NCBI RefSeq assembly: GCF_023701525.1
Contig: NZ_JAMQAW010000032.1
Coordinates: forward strand, 146,323 to 210,322
DNA from: Streptomyces albipurpureus
GTDB taxonomy: Bacteria; Actinomycetota; Actinomycetes; Streptomycetales; Streptomycetaceae
Reading direction: 5' to 3'
Length of the DNA: 64,000 nt
A model generated the notes under the pieces. The model was not told the origin of the DNA. It made no database searches and saw only the letters and a program-made list of their open reading frames with translations. The position numbers were made by a program, and so were the translations under genes. Positions 30,725 to 38,905 of this stretch are shown here, piece by piece (the stretch's first letter is position 1; the number at the start of each line of letters is the position of its first letter).

Positions 30725-31453
30725 ATGACCACCAACCGCACCCCCTGGCACGTCAGAGCCGCCCACAAGTACGGCCAGTCCGCCGTCCTCTACGCCGCAT
30801 TGGCCCTCAGTGCCCCTGGTGAGTACGCACTCGCCACCATGGCCGGCTGGTCCCCGTACGTCGCGTGGCTCATGCCGGCCGTGATGAGCCTGTACGCGGC
30901 TATCGGCGCCAGTGTGGCGAAGTCGCAGAAGACTGTGGCCCGGAAGGCGATCGGTACGCCGTTGGAGGCTGAGGCTCGACGTCGGTCCAAGAACGCCACC
31001 ACTGGCGCGCTGCTGGCACTGCTCATGGCGACGGCCGCACAGATCACCTGGCACGTCATCACGGCCGACGCGTTCGGTCCGCGGCTGTGGGTGGTCGTTG
31101 TTGTGTCGGCAGTACCCCCGCTGGTGGCCGCTCACGTCCTCCATATCGATCCACCGATGGAGCTGCCGGAGGAGTTTCATGAGGCACCCGCACAGAAGCC
31201 GCTGATGGTCTCTCAGGAGCCTGTCAGCGAGGCGGTGAAGGAAGTGCCCACGGGGCCTGAGAACGCCCCGGAGATGCCCGTTCTCGTCTCCTACGCGGAC
31301 GCTGCGGAGGCGTTGGATGTAGCACCGGAGACAGTCCGCGGATGGGCCAACGATGGACGCGTGACCAAGTACGACGGACCGACGGCTCATACCCGTCGGG
31401 TGGACTTGAGAGAATGCAAGGCGTGGCAGTCGCGACGGCTTGCGGGAGTGTGA
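30725..31453 (+). CDS. Membrane protein with C-terminal helix-turn-helix (DUF2637-like)
   Basis: 242 residues, ATG after TGAGGAGCC. About four membrane helices in the first 140 residues (YAALALSAPGEYALATMAGW; WLMPAVMSLYAAIGASVA; LLALLMATAAQITWHVI; WVVVVVSAVPPLVAAHVL) resemble DUF2637/SpdB-type proteins. After a Pro/Glu linker the C-terminal 55 residues form a MerR/excisionase-like HTH (SYADAAEALDVAPETVRGWA). A membrane-anchored DNA-binding protein could sense envelope state or tether phage DNA. Confidence 0.7.
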   Translation: MTTNRTPWHVRAAHKYGQSAVLYAALALSAPGEYALATMAGWSPYVAWLMPAVMSLYAAIGASVAKSQKTVARKAIGTPLEAEARRRSKNATTGALLALLMATAAQITWHVITADAFGPRLWVVVVVSAVPPLVAAHVLHIDPPMELPEEFHEAPAQKPLMVSQEPVSEAVKEVPTGPENAPEMPVLVSYADAAEALDVAPETVRGWANDGRVTKYDGPTAHTRRVDLRECKAWQSRRLAGV

Positions 31454-31463
31454 GGAGAGATCA

Positions 31464-31826
31464 ATGCGATACACCATTGAGGATGAAGACGGGGACTACC
31501 TAACGGTGGAAGCCGGAGCCGAAACCATCGCTGCGGATGGTGAGGTGAGGGTGTTCGGGCCCGCAACTGAGCGAACCGTCGGCCACGATGAGCCATCGAC
31601 TGTGATCAGCTACACCCCCGCGCAAGCACGGGAACTGGCCGCTGCACTCGACCGTGCCGCAGACGAAGCAGAATCGGGGACCTCGGTGGAGGCGCGACTC
31701 CGCACGGAGCTGGCGGCGATCGACGATGTGCTTCGCGAAGCAGGTATCGAATACCCGCTGGGCGTGCGTGGCGTAAAGGACCTGGCTGGAATGCTGGAAC
31801 TTGCACGGGAGGGGGACGACGAGTAG
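31464..31826 (+). CDS. Unknown acidic phage protein
   Basis: 120 residues, ATG after TGAGGAGAGATCA. A short sheet (MRYTIEDEDGDYLTVEAGAE) precedes acidic helices (ARELAAALDRAADEAESG). The stop shares its last base with the next GTG. Not recognised. Confidence 0.55.
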   Translation: MRYTIEDEDGDYLTVEAGAETIAADGEVRVFGPATERTVGHDEPSTVISYTPAQARELAAALDRAADEAESGTSVEARLRTELAAIDDVLREAGIEYPLGVRGVKDLAGMLELAREGDDE

Positions 31827-32104
31827 TGACCGGCCCGATTGTCACCGACACAAGAGAGACTGAACCCATGACCTTGGACGACGGCGCATACAAGACACTG
31901 ACCCTGTTGGAGGTCACCGGGAATGCCCCCGTGACGGCCACGGCGAAGCGCTCGTTTCCGCTCCTCCGTCGACTGGTCGACGCGGGGTACGTACGCACGT
32001 ACCACGTCGGCGAAGACGCGTGGATGTCGATCACGGAGGCTGGCAAGAAGGCGCTGGTCGATCATCGGTCTGCACCACGCAGAGGCGGAGAGAAAGGCAA
32101 CTAG
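31826..32104 (+). CDS. Small winged-helix-like protein
   Basis: 92 residues from the overlapping GTG, or 78 from the ATG at 31868. The pattern AYKTLTLLEVTGNAPVTATA, then FPLLRRLVDAGYVRTYHVG and SITEAGKKAL, is that of a minimal winged helix (MarR/PadR-like). It may be a phage transcription factor and a candidate ligand for the operator types in this window. Last + strand gene before a terminator. Confidence 0.6.
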   Translation: MTGPIVTDTRETEPMTLDDGAYKTLTLLEVTGNAPVTATAKRSFPLLRRLVDAGYVRTYHVGEDAWMSITEAGKKALVDHRSAPRRGGEKGN

Positions 32105-32113
32105 CTCCACCAG

Positions 32114-32144
32114 AGAGCCCCTGTCACGGTGACAGGGGCTCTTT
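32114..32144 (+). terminator. Rho-independent terminator at end of early region
   Basis: Stem AGAGCCCCTGTC with its complement, short loop, then TTT. It faces the convergent minus-strand DUF397 gene. Confidence 0.85.
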
Positions 32145-32158
32145 GCGTTTCCGGATCG

Positions 32159-32353
32159 TCAGGCGACGTCGCCAGACTTCACGCCGGAGACGAAGGCGGT
32201 CCATGTGTGGCCACCCACGACGATCACGGGGTCAGGACGCTTAGAGTCGCGCACGGGCATCACGCCAGAGCCGCCGTGAGCAACCTCCACACAGTTGTTG
32301 CCTCCGTCGCTGTAGCTGGACTTAGTCCAGGACAGGTCAGATCGGATGATCAT
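32159..32353 (-). CDS. DUF397 protein
   Basis: 64 residues. It has the usual DUF397 pattern WTKSSYSDGGNNCVEVA, then VPVRDSK-like VMPVRDSKRPDP and WTAFVSGVKSG. These are common in Streptomyces, nearly always beside an XRE/DUF5753 regulator, as here, where the two genes overlap. Some pairs act as regulator plus antagonist, and a toxin-antitoxin-like role has been discussed. Presence on a prophage suggests a captured chromosomal module. Confidence 0.9.
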   Translation of the reverse strand: MIIRSDLSWTKSSYSDGGNNCVEVAHGGSGVMPVRDSKRPDPVIVVGGHTWTAFVSGVKSGDVA

Positions 32354-33198
32354 AGTGAGTCCTTCAGTCGAACGATGAGGTCGGCGGAGGTGTCGACCGG
32401 CAGCGCAGCAGCCCGAAGCCTCTCGAACGCTGAGCAATAGATCGACACTTCCGCGGTGTCCTCAACGTACAACGCACTGGTCAGGTGCTCCACCAGGACG
32501 ACGTCCAAGTCTGCGCTCTCTGGGAAGCCGATGATGGTGCAGGGTCCGGCCATGCCTGGATGGGGTGAAGAGGTCAGTGGGAGAACCTGTATGGACACGT
32601 GTGGCAGCTCTCCAAGCTCCAGCAGTCGGCGCAGCTGGTCTCGCATGACGGCTCGATCAGCCATGTGTGGCCGGAGTGCAGCCTCGTGGATGATCGCCCA
32701 GACCTCCAGCGGCTCGGGACGCGTCAGCACGGACTGTCGAGCCATCCTGACTTCGACGAGAGCGTTCACCATCTCGGGGGCCGACGTCATGTTGATCGCG
32801 GTGATCGTCGAACGGGCGTACGCAGAGGTCTGAAGCAGACCCGGAACCAATGTCGTCTGGAACGTTCGCAGGTTGCGAGCGTCGGCTTCCAGACTGATCA
32901 GGTCCGCGTATGCCGGCGAAATGATGTCCCGGTAGGTCTGCCACCACCCGCGACGAGCCCCGTCGCGTGCAAGGCTGTGGAGCATGCCGCGCTTGGACTC
33001 GTCTGTCACTCCGTAGATATCAAGGAGAGTGGACAGATCGTCCGCCTTGACGCCAGTGCGAGCGGTCTCGATCCGGGATGCCTTCACCGAGTTGATCGGC
33101 GTCCGGGCTTGAACGTCGTCGAGCGTTAAACCCATAGCCTCGCGCAGCCGACGCAACTCGGCTCCTAGACGACGGCGTCGCACCGTAGGTCCACTCAC
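32350..33198 (-). CDS. XRE-family regulator with DUF5753
   Basis: 282 residues from the GTG at 33198 (the frame opens 4 codons further). The N-terminal HTH_31-type domain (LGAELRRLREAMGLTLDDVQ, SVKASRIETARTG) is followed by DUF5753 (GWWQTYRDIISPAYADLISL, LVPGLLQTSAYAR, AALRPHM, VLPLTSSPHPGMAGP). Overlaps DUF397 by 4 bases. An inverted repeat at 33266 and a degenerate palindrome over its start codon are possible autoregulatory sites. Confidence 0.9.
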   Translation of the reverse strand: MSGPTVRRRRLGAELRRLREAMGLTLDDVQARTPINSVKASRIETARTGVKADDLSTLLDIYGVTDESKRGMLHSLARDGARRGWWQTYRDIISPAYADLISLEADARNLRTFQTTLVPGLLQTSAYARSTITAINMTSAPEMVNALVEVRMARQSVLTRPEPLEVWAIIHEAALRPHMADRAVMRDQLRRLLELGELPHVSIQVLPLTSSPHPGMAGPCTIIGFPESADLDVVLVEHLTSALYVEDTAEVSIYCSAFERLRAAALPVDTSADLIVRLKDSL

Positions 33199-33201
33199 GG
33201 T
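33182..33201. promoter_or_regulatory. Degenerate palindrome over the XRE start codon
   Basis: ACCGTAGGTCCACTCACGGT matches the 14100 palindrome at 16 of 20 positions and spans the GTG start of the XRE gene. It may be a weak operator, or chance. Confidence 0.3.
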
Positions 33202-33265
33202 CCCCTCCAACCAGCGGTATCAGTCCGAAGTTTTCCACAGCTAGGTCTTTACCGCCCAAGTGAAT

Positions 33266-33299
33266 ATGCAAGTTTTCATTTCTGTGGTTCGACTTGCAT
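33266..33299. promoter_or_regulatory. Inverted repeat in divergent promoter region
   Basis: ATGCAAGT and ACTTGCAT, 8-base perfect arms 18 bases apart, in an AT-rich gap between the XRE gene and the + strand gene at 33381. A likely regulator-binding site or divergent promoter. Confidence 0.5.
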
Positions 33300-33380
33300 T
33301 TACTGGTCCCCGATGGACACACTACTAGTGCCAGTCCGCACACAGCGGGTGATCTCAGGAATGTGAGAGGAGGCTGACCT

Positions 33381-33587
33381 ATGTCGTCTCCGCAGTCCGT
33401 CGAGTTAGACGAGCTTGGCCGTCCCAAACCGCCCGAACCAGGTACTGGATGCGGCATCTGTGAAGCACTGGTTAAGCAGTGGAAGCAGGCAACAGAGCCG
33501 TACAGTCCGGCCTTTGATCGATCCCATGCGACGGATCTAGCTGTGGAGATTCGTCGGCATCCAGATCACTACCGGACGCAGCAATGA
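33381..33587 (+). CDS. Small protein divergent from XRE regulator
   Basis: 68 residues, ATG after GAGAGGAGGCTGACC. A GCGICEALVKQWKQA pattern with a CxxC, like small conserved proteins often found divergent from DUF5753 regulators in Streptomyces. Function unknown; next gene overlaps its stop. Confidence 0.65.
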   Translation: MSSPQSVELDELGRPKPPEPGTGCGICEALVKQWKQATEPYSPAFDRSHATDLAVEIRRHPDHYRTQQ

Positions 33588-33919
33588 CTGGTGGCGAGCG
33601 CGGATACCGATACGACGCGTCGTTCATGGCTGACCTGCGTGCGACGGTGGACCGGGTACGAGCCGAGAAGACTGCCAACCTGACGTGGCTAGAGGCCATA
33701 GTGCCGCAGGTGCAGCGCATAGCGGCCGTCGTCAGTGGCGCTGAGGAGACTCCCTGTCGATCCGTCAGGGTGCTGCCGGCTGCGATGGTCGACGGTCTGG
33801 CGTCCGTGTGCGGCCTGGACGTCTCGGGGCTCATCATCCGGTGCGTCGTCGGTGACGTCGGGCACCCGGGATGCCATGCCGGAGAGATCCCAGGCGTCGG
33901 AGTCCACATGTGGGAGTGA
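33584..33919 (+). CDS. Unknown protein, last gene before attR
   Basis: 111 residues, ATG overlapping the preceding stop. Helical N-terminus (YDASFMADLRATVDRVRAEK) and a middle predicted as strands with several Cys/Val residues. No family recognised. Last + strand coding sequence on the prophage side. The ~235 bases to the junction contain only a terminator that I can support. Confidence 0.55.
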   Translation: MTGGERGYRYDASFMADLRATVDRVRAEKTANLTWLEAIVPQVQRIAAVVSGAEETPCRSVRVLPAAMVDGLASVCGLDVSGLIIRCVVGDVGHPGCHAGEIPGVGVHMWE

Positions 33920-34090
33920 CCCCCAGACCGCCGCTCCGGGCGCGTGAACGTCTCGGCATCCCCGAGACCGTTACCCCGTCACAGGTCCGGTGCGGTTCAG
34001 ACCCGCGCGCCCCTTCTATGAAGGCCAGTGCGCGGAAGGGGCGGGCAGGGTGCGTTGACGGTGAGGTCGGCTCCGTGCCCTGTCCGCTCA

Positions 34091-34136
34091 TGAGCCCCGG
34101 TCGATCTCTTCCCCCAGAGGGAGCGACCGGGGCTCA
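34091..34136. terminator. Bidirectional-looking hairpin near the prophage end
   Basis: 13-base perfect stem TGAGCCCCGGTCG with its complement, 20-base loop. It may end both the 33584 transcript and read-through from the truncated tesB. Confidence 0.65.
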
Positions 34137-34153
34137 GTCACGTCAGCGGTTAC

Positions 34154-34906
34154 CTACGCATGAGCCAGGACCCTAGGGTGTGAATACTGCTCTTTTGAAT
34201 GGTCCAGCGACGCCATATCGAAGCCGCGCGGTCCCCACAGCGGTTCAATCGGGATACGGACGGCGTCCAGCAGCGTCATATCGCTGGCGTACGTCAGCGC
34301 ACAGGTGTGGACCAGCGGATCATCACCCAGGGGTCCCACGGCACGCATCCACACGGCGCTCCGCGGGTCCGTACGCTTCTTCTCGATCTCCTCCGGAGTC
34401 CAGCGCAGCCGCTCCACATAGCGGATGTCGAAGGGTTGACGGCGTGCCATCCGCTCCAGGGCCTCGGGCAGCGCTCCCAGATGGGCCCGGATCTCATCAG
34501 GCAGGGTGGGCAGGGTCTCCGGGTCCGGGAAGTCCAGGCGCGGCGGTAGCTGATGCTCGATACCGCCCTCCTCCGGGCGATGGAAGGAGGCGGTCAGATT
34601 GAAGATCGTCCGCCCCTCCTGGACCGCGGTGACCCGGCGGGTGGTGAAGGACCGGCCATCCCGGATCCGTTCGACCTGGTAGACGATCGGCACGCCGGGA
34701 CGCCCCGGACGCAGGAAGTAGGCGTGGAGGGAGTGCACCGGGCGCTCGCCGTCCGTGGTGCGCCCCGCCGCGACCAGCGCCTGGCCCGCCACCTGCCCGC
34801 CGAAGACGCGCTGGAGCGACTCATGGGGGCTGAGCCCGCGGAAGATGTTCACCTCGATCCGTTCCAGATCGAGTAGGTCCACCAGACGCTCGGCCGGGTT
34901 TGTCAT
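34154..34906 (-). pseudogene. tesB: Acyl-CoA thioesterase II (TesB), 3' end replaced by prophage
   Basis: From ATG at 34906 the protein reads as a normal hotdog-fold TesB: GLSPHESLQRVFGGQVAGQA, HSLHAYFLRPG, ERIRDGRSFTTRRVTAVQEG, IFNLTASFH and GFDMASLDH. Family members continue with an AMWFHRP-type segment, the LLYDQxSP motif and the catalytic GRG/QEG ending. Here the frame switches after SLDH to 14 unrelated residues (SKEQYSHPRVLAHA) and stops. About 60-70 C-terminal residues, including catalytic ones, are missing. The prophage attachment site therefore lies inside this gene. Confidence 0.85.
34185..34205. other. attR, phage-chromosome junction within tesB
   Basis: tesB homology ends at the Ser-Leu-Asp-His codons (34199-34201 for His), and sequence to the left codes for nothing like TesB. 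The crossover core must lie in or next to this stretch. Serine integrases share only a few bases between att sites, so the exact core cannot be set without attL. Confidence 0.75.
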
Positions 34907-34940
34907 CGTCTCTCCTCCGTCAGCGGTGCCGGTGGGCGGT

Positions 34941-37454
34941 TCAGAGCTGCCCGACCGAGGTGACCCGGACGATGGCCCGACCCTCCTCGTCAGACGCGGC
35001 CAGATCGACTTCCGCGCTGATGCCCCAGTCATGGTCGCCCTTGGGGTCGGCGAAGATCTGACGGACGCGCCACAATCCGTGCTGTTCGTCCTCCTCGATC
35101 AGGAGCAGCCTGGGCCCGCGGGCGTCCGGGCCCGTGCCGAGCTCCTCGTACTCGTCCCAGTAGGCGTCCATGGCCTCGCCCCAGGCGTCCTTGTCCCAAC
35201 CCGACTCCGCGTCCAACTCACCGAGGTCGAAGACCTTGTCGAGCGCGGCGAGCTCCACCCGGCGGAACATGGCGTTGCGGACCAGCACTCGGAAGGCACG
35301 TGCGTTGGCCGTGACCGGCTTGACCTGGTCGGCCTTCTCCTGAGCCTGCTCCGCGGTCTCCACCTCGGGGTTCGCCAGCTGCTCCCACTCGTCCAGCAGA
35401 CTGGAGTCCACCTGGCGCACCATCTCACCGAGCCAGGCGGTCAGATCCTCCAGGTCCTCGGACTTCAGATCGTCCGGGATGGTGTGCTCCAGCGCCTTGT
35501 AGGCGCCCGCGAGATAGCGCAGCACGATGCCCTCGGTGCGGGCCAGCTCATAGAACGAGGTGAACTCGGTGAACGTCAGCGCTCGTTCGTACATGTCGCG
35601 GATGACGGACTTCGGGGAGACGGGATGGTCGCCGACCCAGGGATGACTCGTGCGGTAGAGGTTGTACCCGTGCCACAGCAGCTCCTCCAGCGGCTTGGGG
35701 TAGGTCACCTCCTGGAGCCGTTCCATCCGCTCCTCGTACTCGACACCGTCGGCCTTCATCAGCGCGACCGCCTCACCGCGCGCCTTGTTCTGCTGCGCGG
35801 CGAGGATCTGCCGCGGATCGTCCAGCGTGGACTCCACCACCGAGACCATGTCCAGGGCGTACGAGGGGGATTCGGGGTCCAGCAGCTCAAAGGCCGCCAG
35901 CGCGAAGGTGGAGAGCGGTTGGTTGAGCGCGAAGTTCTGCTGGAGGTCGACGGTGAGCCGCACGATACGGCCCTGGTCATCGGGCTCGTCCAACTTCTCG
36001 ATCACACCGCCGTCGAGCAGCGAGCGGTAGATGGCGATGGCACGGCGGATGTGGCGCAACTGGTTGCGGCGCGGCTCGTGGTTGTCCTCAAGGAGCCTGC
36101 GCATCGCTTCAAAGGCATTGCCGGGCCGCGCGATCACCGACAGCAGCATGGTGTGGGTGACCCTGAAGCGTGAGGTCAGCGGCTCGGGATCGGAGTCGAT
36201 GAGCTTGTCGAAGGTGGTGTCCGACCAGGCGACAAAGCCCTCCGGCGCCTTCTTGCGGACGACCTTCCGGCGCTTCTTGGGGTCATCGCCCGCCTTGTTG
36301 AGCGCCTTGTCGTTCTCGATGACGTGCTCGGGCGCCTGGGCGGCGACCAGTCCCGCCGTATCGAACCCGGCGCGCCCCGCGCGGCCGGCGATCTGGTGGA
36401 ACTCACGGGCCCGCAGGGTGCGTACCCGGGTGCCGTCGTACTTGGTGAGCGCGGTGAACAGCACTGTGCGGATGGGCACGTTGACCCCGACGCCCAGGGT
36501 GTCCGTACCGCAGATCACCTTCAGCAGACCCGCCTGGGCGAGCTTCTCCACCAGGCGCCGGTACTTGGGGAGCATGCCGGCGTGGTGGACGCCGATGCCG
36601 TGCCGTACGAAACGCGAGAGGTTGCGGCCGAACTTGGTGGTGAACCGGAAACCGCCGATCATGTCGGCGATCTGGTCCTTCTCCTGGCGCGAGCACATGT
36701 TGATGCTCATCAGCGACTGGGCCCGCTCCACGGCCGCCGCCTGGGTGAAGTGCACGATGTACACGGGCGCCTGCCGGGTCTCCAGCAGTTCGGTGATTGT
36801 CTCGGTGATCGGTGTGCGCCGGTACTCGTACGACAGCGGGACCGGGCGGGTCGCCGAGCGTACGACCGCGGTGGGGCGGCCGGTACGGCGGGTCAGGTCC
36901 CCCTCGAAGCGGGAGACATCACCGAGGGTGGCCGACATCAGGATGAACTGTGCCTGCGGCAGTTCGAGGAGGGGGATCTGCCAGGCCCAGCCGCGATCCG
37001 GCTCGGCGTAGAAGTGGAACTCGTCCATCACCACCTGACCGATGTCGGCGTCCCTGCCGTCGCGCAGGGCGATCGAGGCGAGGACTTCCGCGGTGCAGCA
37101 GATCACCGGTGCGTCGGCGTTCACGGAGGCGTCGCCCGTGAGCATCCCCACGTTCTCCGTGCCGAAGAGTTTGCAGAGATCGAAGAACTTCTCCGACACC
37201 AGTGCCTTGATCGGCGCGGTGTAGAAGGTGACCTGGTCCTTTGCCAGGGCCGTGAAGTGCGCTCCCGCCGCGACCAGGCTCTTGCCGGAGCCGGTGGGCG
37301 TGGAGAGGATCACATTGGCCCCGGAGACCACCTCGATCAGCGCCTCCTCCTGTGCCGGGTAGAGCGAGATGCCCTGACCCTCGGCCCAGGAGGAGAAGGC
37401 CTCGAAGAGGGCATCGGGGTCGGCATCCGGCGGCAGCTGATCGATAAGGGTCAC
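34941..37454 (-). CDS. DEAD-box helicase with DUF3516-type C-terminus (Ski2-like)
   Basis: 837 residues from GTG at 37454. RecA1 has SLYPAQEEAL (Q-like), STPTGSGKSLVA (Walker A), YTAPIKALVSEK (Ia), MDEFHFY (II; DEFH) and LMSATLGD (III). RecA2 has GVHHAGMLPKYRR, KVICGTDTLGVGVN and QIAGRAGRAG (VI). The long C-terminus matches the DUF3516 region of actinobacterial helicases. It is a chromosomal housekeeping-type nucleic-acid helicase just upstream of tesB. Confidence 0.9.
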   Translation of the reverse strand: MTLIDQLPPDADPDALFEAFSSWAEGQGISLYPAQEEALIEVVSGANVILSTPTGSGKSLVAAGAHFTALAKDQVTFYTAPIKALVSEKFFDLCKLFGTENVGMLTGDASVNADAPVICCTAEVLASIALRDGRDADIGQVVMDEFHFYAEPDRGWAWQIPLLELPQAQFILMSATLGDVSRFEGDLTRRTGRPTAVVRSATRPVPLSYEYRRTPITETITELLETRQAPVYIVHFTQAAAVERAQSLMSINMCSRQEKDQIADMIGGFRFTTKFGRNLSRFVRHGIGVHHAGMLPKYRRLVEKLAQAGLLKVICGTDTLGVGVNVPIRTVLFTALTKYDGTRVRTLRAREFHQIAGRAGRAGFDTAGLVAAQAPEHVIENDKALNKAGDDPKKRRKVVRKKAPEGFVAWSDTTFDKLIDSDPEPLTSRFRVTHTMLLSVIARPGNAFEAMRRLLEDNHEPRRNQLRHIRRAIAIYRSLLDGGVIEKLDEPDDQGRIVRLTVDLQQNFALNQPLSTFALAAFELLDPESPSYALDMVSVVESTLDDPRQILAAQQNKARGEAVALMKADGVEYEERMERLQEVTYPKPLEELLWHGYNLYRTSHPWVGDHPVSPKSVIRDMYERALTFTEFTSFYELARTEGIVLRYLAGAYKALEHTIPDDLKSEDLEDLTAWLGEMVRQVDSSLLDEWEQLANPEVETAEQAQEKADQVKPVTANARAFRVLVRNAMFRRVELAALDKVFDLGELDAESGWDKDAWGEAMDAYWDEYEELGTGPDARGPRLLLIEEDEQHGLWRVRQIFADPKGDHDWGISAEVDLAASDEEGRAIVRVTSVGQL

Positions 37455-37613
37455 GCCCCCATCTTGCCTGTCTTCCGACCGGATCAGGGAACCGGACAGC
37501 GGACGAAAGATCACGAACGGTACGCTGATCAGTCAACTGGGCTTGACCAGCAGAGGTGATGGCCGCTTCGGCGGCGGAAGCGGCGCGAGAGCGGCGGGGG
37601 CGGGGAAAAGATC

Positions 37614-38405
37614 ATGATGGGGCCTGCGCACTCACTGTCCGGGGCGGCGGCATGGCTGGGGGTGGGTGCGGCCACCGCTGCGGCGGGGCATCCGATGCCC
37701 TGGCCGGTGCTCGTCGTCGGGGCGCTGATCTGTGCGGGGGCGGCACTCGCCCCCGATCTGGACCACAAGGCGGCGACGATATCCCGGGCCTTCGGACCGA
37801 TCTCCCGCGGAGTGTGCGAGGTCGTCGACAAGCTCTCGTACGCCGTCTACCAAGCGACGAAGAAGCCCGGCGACAAGCGTAGAACCGGTGGTCACCGCAC
37901 CCTGACCCATACCTGGCTCTTCGCGGTCATGATCGGCGGCGGGGCCTCCGCGCTGGCGGTCACCGGTGGACGGTGGGCGGTGCTGGCCATTCTCTTCGTC
38001 CATCTGGTGCTCGCGGTCGAGGGCCTGCTCTGGCGGGCGGCCCGGGTCTCCAGCGATGTTCTGGTGTGGCTGCTCGGCGCGACGAGTGCCTGGATCCTGG
38101 CGGGGCTGCTCGACAAGCCGGGCAACGGCGCCGACTGGTTGTTCAACGCCCCGGGGCAGGAGTACCTGTGGCTGGGGCTGCCGATTGTGCTCGGAGCCCT
38201 GGTACATGACATCGGTGATGCCCTGACCGTCTCCGGCTGCCCGATCCTGTGGCCCATCCCGCTCGGGAACAAGCGGTGGTATCCGATCGGGCCGCCGAAG
38301 GCGATGCGTTTCCGGGCCGGTAGCTGGGTGGAGCTCAAGGTGCTGATGCCGGTCTTCATGCTGCTCGGGGGAGTGGGTGGGGCATCCGCACTCAATGTGA
38401 TCTGA
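37614..38405 (+). CDS. YdjM-like membrane-bound metal-dependent hydrolase
   Basis: 263 residues. Metal-site-like motifs are spread between helices: MMGPAHSLSG, ALAPDLDHKA, GHRTLTHTWLF and ALVHDIGDALTVSGCP. Six or so hydrophobic segments are present. This is the YdjM/LexA-regulated membrane hydrolase family, function not established. Divergent from the helicase gene. Confidence 0.85.
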   Translation: MMGPAHSLSGAAAWLGVGAATAAAGHPMPWPVLVVGALICAGAALAPDLDHKAATISRAFGPISRGVCEVVDKLSYAVYQATKKPGDKRRTGGHRTLTHTWLFAVMIGGGASALAVTGGRWAVLAILFVHLVLAVEGLLWRAARVSSDVLVWLLGATSAWILAGLLDKPGNGADWLFNAPGQEYLWLGLPIVLGALVHDIGDALTVSGCPILWPIPLGNKRWYPIGPPKAMRFRAGSWVELKVLMPVFMLLGGVGGASALNVI

Positions 38406-38596
38406 GCGACGGGCCGCTGGGGGCGGGAGCCGGGAGCGGTCGAGTCCATCGCCGTGGTGGGGCGCTGCCCGCCGTGGCCGAGGAGGGGACCCCGCGTGGT
38501 TCGCGATGGTCCCTCGGCGCCATCGGGTAGGCCCGGCGGGACAGGGGAGGCGGCCGATGGGGAGCCGGAAGGTTCCCCTGTTTGACTGTTCGCACT

Positions 38597-38624
38597 ATGG
38601 GTACGGGTACGTACCCGTACCCAT
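38597..38624. promoter_or_regulatory. 28-bp perfect palindrome, likely antitoxin operator
   Basis: Half-site ATGGGTACGGGTAC followed by its exact reverse complement, 23 bases before the antitoxin ATG. It contains nested GGTAC/GTACC repeats, suiting cooperative dimer binding by a ribbon-helix-helix protein. Confidence 0.75.
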
Positions 38625-38647
38625 GAGGGATGGACAGGAGCTCTGCG

Positions 38648-38905
38648 ATGCCCGATGCCAATATCCGTATCCCCGAGGAAGCCAGAGACCGCCTCGCCGC
38701 CATAGCGGCGGGTGAGGGGCTGTCGCTACGTGCCTATCTGGCCCGTCTCGCCGAGACACTGCTGACGCCCGTAGAGAGAGCCGAGCGTGCCGAGAAGGCA
38801 AGGGCCGCACTGGCTCGGTGGAATGGCTACGCGCCGACGGCGGCCGAGGAACGCGACCTGGACACCGAACTGGACCGGCGCCTCGCGCGGTCGACCGCCC
38901 AGTGA
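38648..38905 (+). CDS. Ribbon-helix-helix-type antitoxin
   Basis: 85 residues, ATG after CAGGAG. The N-terminus (ANIRIPEEARDRLAAIAAGE, then SLRAYLARLAETLL) has the strand-helix-helix pattern of CopG/Arc-type antitoxins; the acidic-basic C-terminus likely wraps the toxin. The stop overlaps the toxin GTG by 4 bases. Confidence 0.7.
   Translation: MPDANIRIPEEARDRLAAIAAGEGLSLRAYLARLAETLLTPVERAERAEKARAALARWNGYAPTAAEERDLDTELDRRLARSTAQ

Larger units (their letters stand above)
1..34198. mobile_element. Prophage, right portion ending at attR inside tesB
   Basis: Contiguous phage genes (tail, lysis, replication, recombination directionality factor, sigma-like protein) run from the left edge to a point where host tesB homology begins abruptly in mid-gene. 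The phage starts outside the window, so terminase, head and integrase genes are not seen. The gp3-type directionality factor points to a phiC31-like temperate actinophage using a large serine integrase. The exact junction is uncertain by roughly 10 bases. Confidence 0.88.

Noticed and set aside
1..34198. Search for an integrase gene in the prophage part
   Set aside because: No frame shows serine-recombinase (resolvase N-terminus, Cys-rich C-terminus) or tyrosine-recombinase (R..HxxR..Y) features; it must lie left of the window.
34755..37559. Long + strand frames opposite the helicase gene
   Set aside because: The minus-strand helicase has all its motifs; the opposite frames are codon-bias shadows.
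38597..38624. Terminator for the upstream hydrolase gene
   Set aside because: Perfect palindrome with no loop and no T-run, next to an antitoxin start; an operator is more likely.
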